Source: Faecalibacterium sp. UBA1771
GTDB taxonomy: Bacteria; Bacillota; Clostridia; Oscillospirales; Ruminococcaceae
Assembly (NCBI GenBank): GCA_002315315.1
Contig: DCGT01000046.1
Location: 36,654-79,832 of the forward strand
DNA: 43,179 nt
Direction of reading: 5' to 3'
Position numbers and translations under genes: made by a program. Below are positions 32,180 through 39,758 of this stretch, in pieces. Position 1 is the first letter of the stretch, and each line of letters opens with the position of its first letter. The notes under the pieces were generated by a model that was not told where the DNA came from, made no database searches, and saw only the letters and a list, made by a program, of their open reading frames with translations.

Positions 32180-33838
32180 ATGATTGCTTCAAAATTTCTT
32201 GCCAAAACCGAATTTGCCTCGTATGAGGATTTTCTGCGAAATTACTTTTTGAGCTATCCGGACAACTTCAATTTTGCCGTTGATGTAGTGGACGCCTACG
32301 CAAAAAAAGAGCCGGAGCGCCGCGCGCTTGTGTGGTGCGACGATGACGGAAATGAGCGCATTTTCAACTTTGCCGAAATCAGCGAAATTTCACAGCGCAC
32401 AGCGGCGTATCTGCTGTCGATAGGAATAAAAAAAGGCGATAGAGTTATGATGATTCTCAAGCGTCGTTGGGAATATTGGACAACCGTTGTCGCGCTTCAT
32501 CGCATAGGCGCGATTGCAATTCCCGCATCCTATCAGCTTACGACAAAGGACATTGCCTACCGTGTCAATGCCGCCGACGTCAAGCTTCTTATCTGCGCCG
32601 ACGATGACTTTATTGTATCGCAGGTTGAGAACGCTGTTCCGCTCTGCCCGAATCTTAAAAAGAAAGCTCTTATACGTAAGCGCCGCGACGGCTGGCTCGA
32701 TATTACGAGAGGTATTCGCAATATGCAGGAGCATTTCGAGGTCGACGATTCGCTCGCGTTCGACGACCATATGCTCATCTATTTTACCTCCGGTACCAAC
32801 GGCAATCCCAAAATGGTAACTCATTCATACACCTATCCGCTCGGACATATCGTGACTGCCGGATATTGGCAGTGTGTAAAGGACGGTGGACTGCATTTCA
32901 CCGGCGTTGACTCCGGTTGGGCAAAATTCGGTTGGGGACTTATTTACGGTCAATGGCTGTGCGGCAGTGCGGTGCTCGGCTATGATGCACCCAATAAATT
33001 CAGCCCACGTAAACAAATTGAGGTTATTAGAAAATACCGTCCCACGACACTCTGTGTTCCGGGAACGATTTATCGTCTGCTGATGAAGGATGGACTGACA
33101 GGCGAGGATTTCGCTTCGGTTGAGCATTGCTGTACTGCGGGCGAGCCGCTTTCGCCGATAATCGTAGAGCAGTTCAGGGAGCTGACGGGTCTGACTATTC
33201 ACGAGGGCTACGGTCAGTCGGAATCGAGCGTGCTTATTGCTAATTTTCCGTGGTTTGAAGCGAAGGCGGGTTCAATGGGCAAACCGTCGCCGCTCTATAA
33301 TATTGTACTTGAGAACTCCGAGGGCAAGCTGGTAGGTCCAAACACCGAGGGAGAGGTCGTCGTACGTTCACTGCAATACGGTCTTCCCGAGGGACTTATT
33401 CAGGGATATTATCAGGACGGCAAGGTGGTAAACGCCTACGGCGACAGCTTCGTCTACCACACGGGCGACATTGCAACGCGCGATGAGGACGGCTATTATT
33501 GGTTTGTCGGGCGCAACGACGATATAATCAAGTGTTCCGCCTACCGCATAGGACCGTTTGAAATAGAGAGTGTTCTGCTCACTCATCCCGCAATCAGAGA
33601 ATGTGCCATAACAGGTGCGCCAGACCCCGTCAGAGGTCAGGTCGTAAAGGCAACGATTGTGTTGGAGAACGGCTATGAGCCGAGCGACGAGCTGACTAAG
33701 GAAATACAGGACTATGTGAAAAAGAACACCGCTCCGTACAAATACCCCCGAGTTGTTCGTTATGTTCAGAGCCTGCCCAAGACAAACAGCGGCAAGATTA
33801 TTCGCAAGGCACTGCGCGACAACGACGATATAGGCTGA
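32180..33838 (+). CDS. Acyl-CoA synthetase (ACSM-like, AMP-forming), valine T-box regulated
   Basis: This 552-residue adenylate-forming enzyme activates a carboxylic acid to its CoA thioester using ATP. The motifs are YFTSGTNGNPKMVTHS (phosphate loop), EGYGQSES (A5; the QSE form is typical of medium-chain ACSM-like synthetases), HTGDIATRDEDGYYWFVGR, DDIIKCSAYRIGPFEIE (hinge) and PKTNSGKIIRKAL with the catalytic Lys. It is cytoplasmic. The preceding T-box ties expression to uncharged tRNA-Val, so the natural acid is plausibly isobutyrate or another branched short-chain acid feeding valine synthesis by reductive carboxylation. That substrate is inferred, not seen. GAGGG lies seven to eight bases before the ATG. 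No ketoacid:ferredoxin oxidoreductase gene is nearby. Confidence 0.9.
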   Translation: MIASKFLAKTEFASYEDFLRNYFLSYPDNFNFAVDVVDAYAKKEPERRALVWCDDDGNERIFNFAEISEISQRTAAYLLSIGIKKGDRVMMILKRRWEYWTTVVALHRIGAIAIPASYQLTTKDIAYRVNAADVKLLICADDDFIVSQVENAVPLCPNLKKKALIRKRRDGWLDITRGIRNMQEHFEVDDSLAFDDHMLIYFTSGTNGNPKMVTHSYTYPLGHIVTAGYWQCVKDGGLHFTGVDSGWAKFGWGLIYGQWLCGSAVLGYDAPNKFSPRKQIEVIRKYRPTTLCVPGTIYRLLMKDGLTGEDFASVEHCCTAGEPLSPIIVEQFRELTGLTIHEGYGQSESSVLIANFPWFEAKAGSMGKPSPLYNIVLENSEGKLVGPNTEGEVVVRSLQYGLPEGLIQGYYQDGKVVNAYGDSFVYHTGDIATRDEDGYYWFVGRNDDIIKCSAYRIGPFEIESVLLTHPAIRECAITGAPDPVRGQVVKATIVLENGYEPSDELTKEIQDYVKKNTAPYKYPRVVRYVQSLPKTNSGKIIRKALRDNDDIG

Positions 33839-33849
33839 TAACAAGAAAT

Positions 33850-33891
33850 AAAAGCAAGCCTCCTACTTATTTCGGTAGGGAGCTTGCTTTT
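33850..33891. terminator. Bidirectional terminator after the acyl-CoA synthetase gene
   Basis: AAAAGCAAGC (33850-33859) pairs with GCTTGCTTTT (33882-33891), extended inward by CCTAC/GTAGG. A- and T-runs on both flanks let it act in both directions for convergent genes. Confidence 0.85.
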
Positions 33892-33909
33892 ACAATATCT
33901 TATATTTTG

Positions 33910-34182
33910 TTATGTGTTGTTTGCGGAAAGCTCCGAATTATATAAAACCTCTCCGTGAATTTTAACTCTGCCGCCATCGGGACATACGGCGTCAAAGTAA
34001 TCTGCACGCCCGTCTCCACAGTCGAGAAGACCCCCGTTTTTGAGCGTGTAGAGCATAGGATAAAACATATTCCAAAATTCATGGCAAATCGGCGGACAGA
34101 GGTCATCTACAATAAAAACATCGTCATCTTTTAGATATCCGCATCGGCATCTGCTCTCGGTAACTGTGAGTCTTATCTTCAT
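33910..34182 (-). CDS. TIGR04076-family small protein
   Basis: This small cytoplasmic protein has about 90 residues. It matches the TIGR04076 pattern: C-x-C-G-Y near the start, a CPPICHEFWNMFYPMLYTLKNGG segment (residues ~29-50, the family's CP..C...W..YP....L..GG core) and a CPDGGRVKIHGEV tail. Conserved Cys residues suggest metal or redox binding, but no function is known. The ATG at 34182 is preferred to an upstream TTG at 34203, since homologues begin with MKIRLTV-like strands. The ribosome site is weak. Confidence 0.8.
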   Translation of the reverse strand: MKIRLTVTESRCRCGYLKDDDVFIVDDLCPPICHEFWNMFYPMLYTLKNGGLLDCGDGRADYFDAVCPDGGRVKIHGEVLYNSELSANNT

Positions 34183-34246
34183 TTTTTCATCTTTTAAGCA
34201 CAATATAATATACTATTTGTAATATTATTTCGAAATAATACAGAAA

Positions 34247-34525
34247 TCAGAGGTATTTGTCGACCGCACGGCGAAATTCCTCTATCTTTGAGGTATCGCC
34301 GCTGTCAAGTGATTCGGCTATACAGTCTGAAATATGCTCGCTGATAATAACCTTGCCCAGACCGTTTAAAGCAGATTTTGCCGCCGCAATCTGAATGAGT
34401 ATATCGGTTCTGTCCTCGTCGTTTTGAAGCATACGCTTGATGTATTCAAGGTGACCGATAATGCGGTTCAGGCGGTTAATTTCTTTGCGTCGTTGCTGTG
34501 TTTCGCGTTGTTTTTCGTCTGCCAT
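34247..34525 (-). CDS. CsoR/RcnR/FrmR-family (DUF156) transcriptional regulator lacking the first Cys ligand
   Basis: This is an all-helical metal- or thiol-sensing repressor of 92 residues, normal length. RLNRIIGHLEYIKRML and DILIQIAAAKSALNGLGKVI are the DUF156 signature. Of the usual Cys-His-Cys set, His-64 and Cys-68 are present (SEHISDC). The first Cys, normally before D(I/V)L, is Arg-39 (DRTDIL), so copper sensing as in CsoR is doubtful. The ATG at 34525 is chosen because GAGG lies seven bases upstream; a GTG six bases earlier is too close. It is 12 bases after a small gene with which it shares a promoter. No metal exporter adjoins it. Confidence 0.88.
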   Translation of the reverse strand: MADEKQRETQQRRKEINRLNRIIGHLEYIKRMLQNDEDRTDILIQIAAAKSALNGLGKVIISEHISDCIAESLDSGDTSKIEEFRRAVDKYL

Positions 34526-34537
34526 TGCCACACCTCA

Positions 34538-34774
34538 TCAAAGATATTCGAGAACTTCACTCAGCTCCACGTTCGCCGCTTCAAAGTGACCTATGGCAAA
34601 CAGCAGTTTTTTGCGTGCCTCGGGAGGAACGGAATCAAGCTGATTGGCAAGCTCGGTGTTGTGAAGCTCATATCGGTGTACCATATATTTGAGAAGAGCC
34701 TTGGTCGTTTCCGAGGTTGTAAACCTCAGCTTCTCGCTTTCCTCGTCTTGTAGCGCTGTTTTGTTTACTGCCAT
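34538..34774 (-). CDS. Small helical protein of unknown function, partner of the CsoR-like gene
   Basis: I do not recognise this 78-residue protein. It is charged, soluble and predicted helical (SETTKALLKYMVHRYELHN, AIGHFEAANVELSEVLEYL), with no Cys and no membrane segment. The start is supported by AAGGTGAGGCGGG just upstream. It lies directly ahead of the regulator gene, behind one promoter, so the two are likely cotranscribed and possibly act together. Confidence 0.65.
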   Translation of the reverse strand: MAVNKTALQDEESEKLRFTTSETTKALLKYMVHRYELHNTELANQLDSVPPEARKKLLFAIGHFEAANVELSEVLEYL

Positions 34775-34804
34775 AATACCCGCCTCACCTTGTTTGTTAT
34801 TTTC

Positions 34805-34833
34805 ATTTTACCATTTTTAAACCCTAATGTGAA
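34805..34833 (-). promoter_or_regulatory. Promoter of the small protein/CsoR-like operon
   Basis: On the minus strand: TTCACA (34833-34828), 17-base spacer, TAAAAT (34810-34805), about 30 bases before the start codon. Confidence 0.65.
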
Positions 34834-34872
34834 TAGCACTTGTATATCAATCGAGGACAGACGTCAGAGAGA

Positions 34873-34920
34873 GCGGGTGTCTTAGCTGCGGAATATTTAC
34901 CGCAGAAGGCACCCGCTTTT
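34873..34920. terminator. Two-tier hairpin downstream of the DUF4173-like gene
   Basis: The outer stem GCGGGTG/CACCCGC (34873-34879, 34910-34916) encloses the inner stem CTGCGG/CCGCAG (34886-34891, 34900-34905). The better T-run (TTTTGT) is on the plus strand, where no gene is seen upstream; on the minus strand, where a gene ends at 34984, the tail is TCTCTCT. Rest of the 34775-34983 gap: the promoter above and nothing else. Confidence 0.55.
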
Positions 34921-34983
34921 GTATTATATTCATCGGCTGTTTGCCGGCAAATCGATGCACAAAATCAGACGGCAGACAATTAT

Positions 34984-36507
34984 TTACAAATCGGTCTCGA
35001 AATTGAAATCGGCGGAAATCTCCCTTGCCCGTTCGATGCATTTTTCGATTCTCAAGTCATCGGCGGTCATCTGAGTTGTTCGGCGACTGTCATAGCAATC
35101 GGTGTGATATGCGATTATGTTCTCTATTTCCGTTGTCGCCGAAGCATCGTATTTGCCGCTGTCATAGAATTTGACGAGGTCGGGAAGTGATGAATAGCCT
35201 ACATCATAGGTATAATATATATCGCTGTTCAGCTCTCCCGAAAGATATTTTTCGGTATTGTAGTCGCACACGATTTTTCCTATATTGGTAAGAGACAAAG
35301 CGCTGACGAAAACCGTAACGGCAGTTCCGATTATCGCAAGGGCGCGGGTACGGATAAACAGGCATTTGAGTGCCACGGCAACGAGTGAAACGGCAATCAG
35401 TGCCATAAGCCAAAGCGTAAGCACGCGCTTTACCGACAATCCGAGCTGACCTACATAGACCAGCATTCTCTTGACAGCCGAAGCGAGCACAACACCGTCT
35501 GCAAGGCACATTATCAGCACACATATCCTTACGGATGCCGGGATACCGCTGTTGTTTTCGGTAAGTGCAGTCAGCAAAGCAGCGGAGATGAAAATAATTG
35601 CGCTTGCGGCACAAAGGTAGAAAAAGCCTTCGCGTGCGCTTTCGGTTGCACTGACCGCCGAGACTGCTCTGCTGCTGAGATATCTGATCTGAAATACCGC
35701 GAAAAACACTATGACAATGTCGACGGCAAGAGCGTAGGTCACGGCGGAAAGCGCTGAAATACGAATTTTCCTTTTGTTATCCGTATAGTCTGTCTCGACC
35801 TTGTTGAAAATCAGTATAGAACCGATGAAAATCGAAAGAACGAATCCCAAAATTAAGTCGATAAAAATTCTGATCGGTGAAAATTCCACGTGGCTGAAGG
35901 TGTCGGCAAGCATTTCGGAAAATTGTTCATCAGCTTCGTTGAACAGCGCAATCAGTATCGCACAGACGGGAATTGCCGCAGCAAGCGAAATAAGAACAGA
36001 GACAAGCTTGCGTGATTTTTCGTTGCGGAGCGCTTTTGCGCCGTCGAACGATGAAAAGAACAGTCCGAGATTTGCAATCGGTGTCGAAATTATTCGCTGC
36101 CATACCGCCGAAACGGTGTTGCCGTCGAAAACGCGCGTGATGCTTTCATCTGTCAGAAGCACGGTTTGTATGGCGAACAATACGGCAATTGTCAACATCT
36201 GCGGCAGCCACGATTGCTGAACGTGCAGAGCGAATCCGACGGATATTGCGAATACCGGCAAAGAGAGAATCAACGCCTTTGATTTGACGGACGCAACGTA
36301 CCCGAATATCATATATGCCTCAGCAAGCAATATTGTGACGGCAGAGCCTATACCGACGCTTTCGCAGACCGATGTATCGACAAACATAACCGACAGCACC
36401 GATACGGCGAGTACAATTTGAAAATACCGTGAGTCTTTAACCCTTTTTTCAAGCTGTGAAAAATGCTCGCGCTTTGGGTCGGGAACGGGCTTGTAATCGT
36501 TAGTCAT
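34984..36507 (-). CDS. DUF4173/DUF4153-like polytopic membrane protein
   Basis: This protein is about 507 residues with roughly ten to twelve hydrophobic helices, for example QIVLAVSVLSVMFVD near the N-terminus and ALIAVSLVAVALKCLFI later. It has short soluble ends. The C-terminal outside segment with LSGELNSDIYYTYDVGYSSLPDLVKFY is typical of DUF4173 proteins. The start at 36507 was chosen because GAGGAGG lies about nine bases upstream; an earlier in-frame start at 36540 lies deep in the XRE gene. It overlaps the XRE stop by eight bases. DUF2975, XRE and DUF4153/4173 genes are often clustered in Bacillota; the shared role is unknown. Confidence 0.8.
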   Translation of the reverse strand: MTNDYKPVPDPKREHFSQLEKRVKDSRYFQIVLAVSVLSVMFVDTSVCESVGIGSAVTILLAEAYMIFGYVASVKSKALILSLPVFAISVGFALHVQQSWLPQMLTIAVLFAIQTVLLTDESITRVFDGNTVSAVWQRIISTPIANLGLFFSSFDGAKALRNEKSRKLVSVLISLAAAIPVCAILIALFNEADEQFSEMLADTFSHVEFSPIRIFIDLILGFVLSIFIGSILIFNKVETDYTDNKRKIRISALSAVTYALAVDIVIVFFAVFQIRYLSSRAVSAVSATESAREGFFYLCAASAIIFISAALLTALTENNSGIPASVRICVLIMCLADGVVLASAVKRMLVYVGQLGLSVKRVLTLWLMALIAVSLVAVALKCLFIRTRALAIIGTAVTVFVSALSLTNIGKIVCDYNTEKYLSGELNSDIYYTYDVGYSSLPDLVKFYDSGKYDASATTEIENIIAYHTDCYDSRRTTQMTADDLRIEKCIERAREISADFNFETDL

Positions 36508-36724
36508 CCTTCGATTCCTCCTCTGTGCGGATGTATTCAAGCAGGTCGCCCGGCTGACAGTCCAGCTCGCGGCAAAGTGCAGACAGTGTGGAAAATCTGA
36601 TTGCCTTGGCTTTTCCTGTTTTGAGTATCGACAGATTTGCCGGTGTGATTCCTATGCGCTCGGCAAGCTCGCCCGAGCTTATCTTGCGCTTGGCTATAAG
36701 AACATCTAAATTCACGTTAATCAT
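36500..36724 (-). CDS. XRE-family helix-turn-helix regulator (YozG-like)
   Basis: This 74-residue protein is essentially one Cro/C1-type domain: DVLIAKRKISSGELAERIGITPANLSILKTGKAKAI, broken here as helices 2-3 around ERIGITPANLS, then FSTLSALCRELDCQPGDLLEY. This short form usually sits beside a DUF2975 gene, as here: it starts 10 bases after that gene's stop. It presumably regulates this operon, possibly through the 21-bp-spaced repeats upstream of the promoter. Confidence 0.92.
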   Translation of the reverse strand: MINVNLDVLIAKRKISSGELAERIGITPANLSILKTGKAKAIRFSTLSALCRELDCQPGDLLEYIRTEEESKDD

Positions 36725-36734
36725 TCCGCATACC

Positions 36735-37205
36735 TCATATTGTCAGTTCGTTTTCTTCGCGCAGATGTATTGCCGAGCCGACCAGCTCCTTGAGTACGGC
36801 GGCAAAAACGGCAATGACGATGCAGACTACAGCAACGAGTATGGTGCTTAAGAGGAACGGGTAAAACTTGAATATGAATTCGGCGGCAAAGCAGATAATG
36901 ACCTCAGCAATACAGCAGATTATAATCACTTTAAGCTCGTGTACGCTCTGCATCGAGAACGGATTGCCGGCGGCTATGATGCTGCAAAGACGAAGCACAC
37001 ACCATAGCGCGCAAAGAAACGGCAACATTAGAGTCCATATATAGATTGAAAGCGGCATTACAGTCTCGCCGTCGGTTATTCCGTAAACCACCGACAGAAA
37101 ATGGTCGACAAAAGCGGGCGTGAGCACCGCTGCCGCGAGTGTAAAAATACCGGTGATTATTACGAAGACCTTCAGTATATTGACCGTTAAATTCTTCTTT
37201 TTCAT
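36735..37205 (-). CDS. DUF2975 membrane protein
   Basis: This 156-residue protein has four hydrophobic helices: ILKVFVIITGIFTLAAAVL, SIYIWTLMLPFLCALWCVL, VIIICCIAEVIICFAAEFIF and LLSTILVAVVCIVIAVFAAVL, each near the usual DUF2975 position. The NPFSMQSVHELK segment between helices 2 and 3 matches the family's (N)PF....V..L pattern. It is first in the operon with the XRE regulator, a pairing thought to form a membrane-linked regulatory unit, although this is unproven. Confidence 0.88.
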   Translation of the reverse strand: MKKKNLTVNILKVFVIITGIFTLAAAVLTPAFVDHFLSVVYGITDGETVMPLSIYIWTLMLPFLCALWCVLRLCSIIAAGNPFSMQSVHELKVIIICCIAEVIICFAAEFIFKFYPFLLSTILVAVVCIVIAVFAAVLKELVGSAIHLREENELTI

Positions 37206-37270
37206 AAAAATCTATTACTCCGGATGACTAAATATTTATTCGGCAAATTCATATTGCCTTATGCTAATGA

Positions 37271-37299
37271 ATGGTACCACCGTAATTATCGTTTGTCAA
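37271..37299 (-). promoter_or_regulatory. Promoter of the DUF2975-XRE-DUF4173 operon
   Basis: On the minus strand: consensus TTGACA (37299-37294), 17-base spacer, TACCAT (37276-37271). The leader is about 60 bases. Confidence 0.65.
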
Positions 37300-37300
37300 T

Positions 37301-37337
37301 AATTAATTTCCGAAAAACGTTAATTAATTACCGAAAA
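37301..37337. repeat. Two direct repeats, 21-bp period, next to the operon promoter
   Basis: AATTAATTTCCGAAAA (37301-37316) and AATTAATTACCGAAAA (37322-37337) match at 15 of 16 positions. The period equals two helix turns, so both face the same side. They lie just upstream of the -35 of the DUF2975 promoter, a position suited to an activator or regulator site. Confidence 0.65.
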
Positions 37338-37338
37338 T

Positions 37339-37368
37339 CAAAAAACTCTCCCTTTGGCAAGGGAGAGT
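37339..37368 (-). terminator. Terminator of the 37.4-39.0 kb lipoprotein gene
   Basis: ACTCTCCCTT (37345-37354) and AAGGGAGAGT (37359-37368) pair perfectly with a 4-base loop; on the minus strand TTTTTT follows at once. Confidence 0.9.
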
Positions 37369-37446
37369 AAATCAGAGGTTGTATATTATTTTGCAGTGAC
37401 GTATGAATCGCATTAAGTCATCATAAAATTAATTTTCCTGTTTGTA

Positions 37447-38973
37447 TCAGTCATACCAGCAATCGACGGTGTAGCTGTTGCCCTCGCCGAAGTCCAAAAC
37501 ATCGTTGCCGCAGTGGAACGAGATGATGAACATATCGTTGTTTTCCTCGTCAGGTACGACACAGACTGTGCCGATATTAACCTCGTAGCTGTCACTTCGC
37601 TGAATATGATATCCGTAGATTTCACCGTCCTCGGTCACTCCGAGACGGATAAAGGAGCAGTCATAATAAACCTCGGCGGGTGCGAACTGAGCAATTGCCG
37701 TCATATCGGGATTTATTGTAAGACTCAGGAAATTCTTCGGAAGATTGATAAAGTGTTTACCGAGATACTTCGGCTGCACATTGCGCTCATACGAGTCCAC
37801 ATAATCGCTCAAATCGTACTGATTTCCGTCGTTGTCGTATGCGTATACCGTCTGCTTTCCGATCTGCTCGTTGACCGTCTCAGTATAGTCAAAGCCGATA
37901 ATTTTGGCACTTAGCTCACTCAACGGACCGCTCGAATAAAGATTCCCGTCGGACATCAGACAGCCGTATATATCGACAAATTCGACCTTGCCGTCATCGG
38001 TCAGCAGGAAAAGATACGGAGTTTCATTCACGCCGCATCTGCCCATATACATATCGGCATAGCACTGATATGCGCCGCTGACCTCATAGCTTTGGCTCAA
38101 ATCCGCATAATCCGCCAAAACATTATCCTGTTCGTCGTATGGCGGCTCAAAGCTAATGCTGACCGAATTGTCGGAGCGAAGCATAGACCAGATTTTATCG
38201 CAGTTGCATTGAGCGGGTGCGCCCTCCTCCTCAAGAGGCTCGTCGATAACCTCAAGGTTGGCGTGATACTCGTCTCCGGCTATGGTATTCATCGCAAACA
38301 CACCGTATATTCTGCCGTTTTGCATATAAAGCTTTACATCGTCAATGTTCGCTTTGCCGAGCGTCAGAGCGCGGTATCCGGTGTAGTCGGTGATGTACAG
38401 CGGACCGGTAAACTCGTCGGCGCTTTTGTCGTAAGCACGAGCGGCGGTTTTATGCAGACAGTAGGACAGATAAAAGGTATCGAAGAGGTAGCGGTAACAC
38501 AGGGACGCGTTGTCGAGCAGCTCATCGCTCTCGGGCACGTAGTTGAAAACAAAGTATTTTTCATAGCCCTTGTTTGCATAGGCTATTATCGAAACAAGTC
38601 CGTCGTCCTCAAAGCATTCCCAGTTAATCTCGTCACAAAAAAGGAACTCGTCTGCGTCCATCGCATCGTTGCATATATCAAGGACATTATACAGATAATC
38701 TTGTATTTCGTCGTTTATGTACTTTGCGTTATCCTTGTCGGAATTAATCACGGGAATGCGGTAGCTGTATTTTGTCGTGTTGCCGAACGAATCTGTATAT
38801 TCACCGGTCTGAACATAGTCGTCGGTTATAAATTCCGTAAGGTCAAATTCCGTATTGTCGACCGGCTCGGCAGGGGTCTGCTGATTGTCGGACGGCGGAA
38901 TATTGATTGTTATGCAGCCGCAAAGACAGCAGAGAAGTGCTAAAATTAAAGATAACGAAACAAGTCTTTTCAT
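37447..38973 (-). CDS. Large lipoprotein of unknown function
   Basis: This 508-residue exported lipoprotein starts MKRLVSLSLILALLC and has a Cys-rich lipobox ending LCGC with the lipidated Cys near residue 20, then a short disordered Pro/Gln linker. The mature part is acidic and strand-rich, with many Tyr and Asp, and no catalytic motif or known domain that I can name. Several Cys pairs (for example CNCDK, CHCGN-type positions) might form disulfides. The start at 38973 is supported by GGAGG seven bases upstream; an in-frame start at 39039 would place a non-signal segment first. It is monocistronic with a strong terminator. Confidence 0.75.
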   Translation of the reverse strand: MKRLVSLSLILALLCCLCGCITINIPPSDNQQTPAEPVDNTEFDLTEFITDDYVQTGEYTDSFGNTTKYSYRIPVINSDKDNAKYINDEIQDYLYNVLDICNDAMDADEFLFCDEINWECFEDDGLVSIIAYANKGYEKYFVFNYVPESDELLDNASLCYRYLFDTFYLSYCLHKTAARAYDKSADEFTGPLYITDYTGYRALTLGKANIDDVKLYMQNGRIYGVFAMNTIAGDEYHANLEVIDEPLEEEGAPAQCNCDKIWSMLRSDNSVSISFEPPYDEQDNVLADYADLSQSYEVSGAYQCYADMYMGRCGVNETPYLFLLTDDGKVEFVDIYGCLMSDGNLYSSGPLSELSAKIIGFDYTETVNEQIGKQTVYAYDNDGNQYDLSDYVDSYERNVQPKYLGKHFINLPKNFLSLTINPDMTAIAQFAPAEVYYDCSFIRLGVTEDGEIYGYHIQRSDSYEVNIGTVCVVPDEENNDMFIISFHCGNDVLDFGEGNSYTVDCWYD

Positions 38974-39048
38974 CGTATTTCCTCCGAAAAAGTAGTGAAA
39001 AAGGGAATTGAAAATCGAACAAAGCCGAAATGACGGCATTATATTTTC

Positions 39049-39091
39049 AAAAAAGCGGCGGTTTATGCGGCAGGATAGCGACCGCTTTTTT
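39049..39091. terminator. Bidirectional terminator below the 5'-nucleotidase fragment
   Basis: AAAAAAGCGG (39049-39058) pairs with CCGCTTTTTT (39082-39091) across a 23-base loop. It lies four bases after the stop of the minus-strand fragment. Confidence 0.6.
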
Positions 39092-39095
39092 ACGG

Positions 39096-39518
39096 CTATT
39101 CGACTATTTCGATACTTCCCTCAACCTTGGCGTCAAGGCTTTGATGGGTGGAAAAATACTCCTCGACTATATTGTTGACCGACACGGCAACAATTCTCGG
39201 TTTTCTGTTTTTCTCTATCTCGGCAAGGGGAACACCGAAAAAATCGTCAAAATTGTTATAGTGGTAATTCTGCACGCAGATTTTCAGCATACGGTCATCG
39301 GTGATATCATCGCCGTTATACTTCAGCTCGAGAATTTCGTGCGTTGCTTTATTGTATTTTATGCGCACACCCTTGGAGTATTGGTAAAACTCGGTTTCGC
39401 CCTGCCATGCTTCGTCTCTCATTATGTGCGTAATCATTCTTCGCCACTGCGCGCCGTTGACCTCGACCATCCAGCAAACATCATCAAACGGCGTATTTTC
39501 TATCATATCCTGTTGCAA
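39096..39518 (-). pseudogene. 5'-nucleotidase C-terminal domain fragment
   Basis: About 136-140 codons match only the C-terminal substrate-binding domain of 5'-nucleotidase/UshA-type enzymes: VNGAQWRRMITHIM, a FYQYSKGVRIKYN strand pair, GDDITDDRMLKICVQNYHYNNFDDFFG and IVEEYFSTHQ. The catalytic metallophosphatase domain (~350 residues) and any signal peptide are absent. In the preceding ~240 bases on this strand the frame meets a stop four codons before the first TTG, and I see no upstream remnant. The first ATG (39506) has no good ribosome site. It is most likely a gene remnant; a free-standing small domain protein is the alternative. Confidence 0.65.
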
Positions 39519-39713
39519 ATAATGTTAATTTTTATATTTATAATAGCAAACAGCAGGGTATCGTGCAATATACGATGCCGAGTAAACGAAGAATTTTATG
39601 TAAAACCCGACCCGTGTTTGCTGTGTATATCCTTTTATTGTCTATTTGCATAATAATCGAGCCGAAATTTCGCTCTTTTACACATTGAAACATTAAAGTA
39701 TTTTTCATAAACT

Positions 39714-39719
39714 TATAAT
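39714..39719 (+). promoter_or_regulatory. Likely -10 element for the tandem esterase genes
   Basis: Perfect TATAAT, with a poor match (CATTAA) at the 17-base -35 position and a TTGAAA 23 bases upstream. The rest of the 39519-39758 gap holds a small hairpin (39557-39579, GGTATCGT/ACGATGCC) with no T-run and no gene that I can see. Confidence 0.4.
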
Positions 39720-39758
39720 GTAGTTTTTATTTATTATAACAGAAAGGTAAAAGGTATT

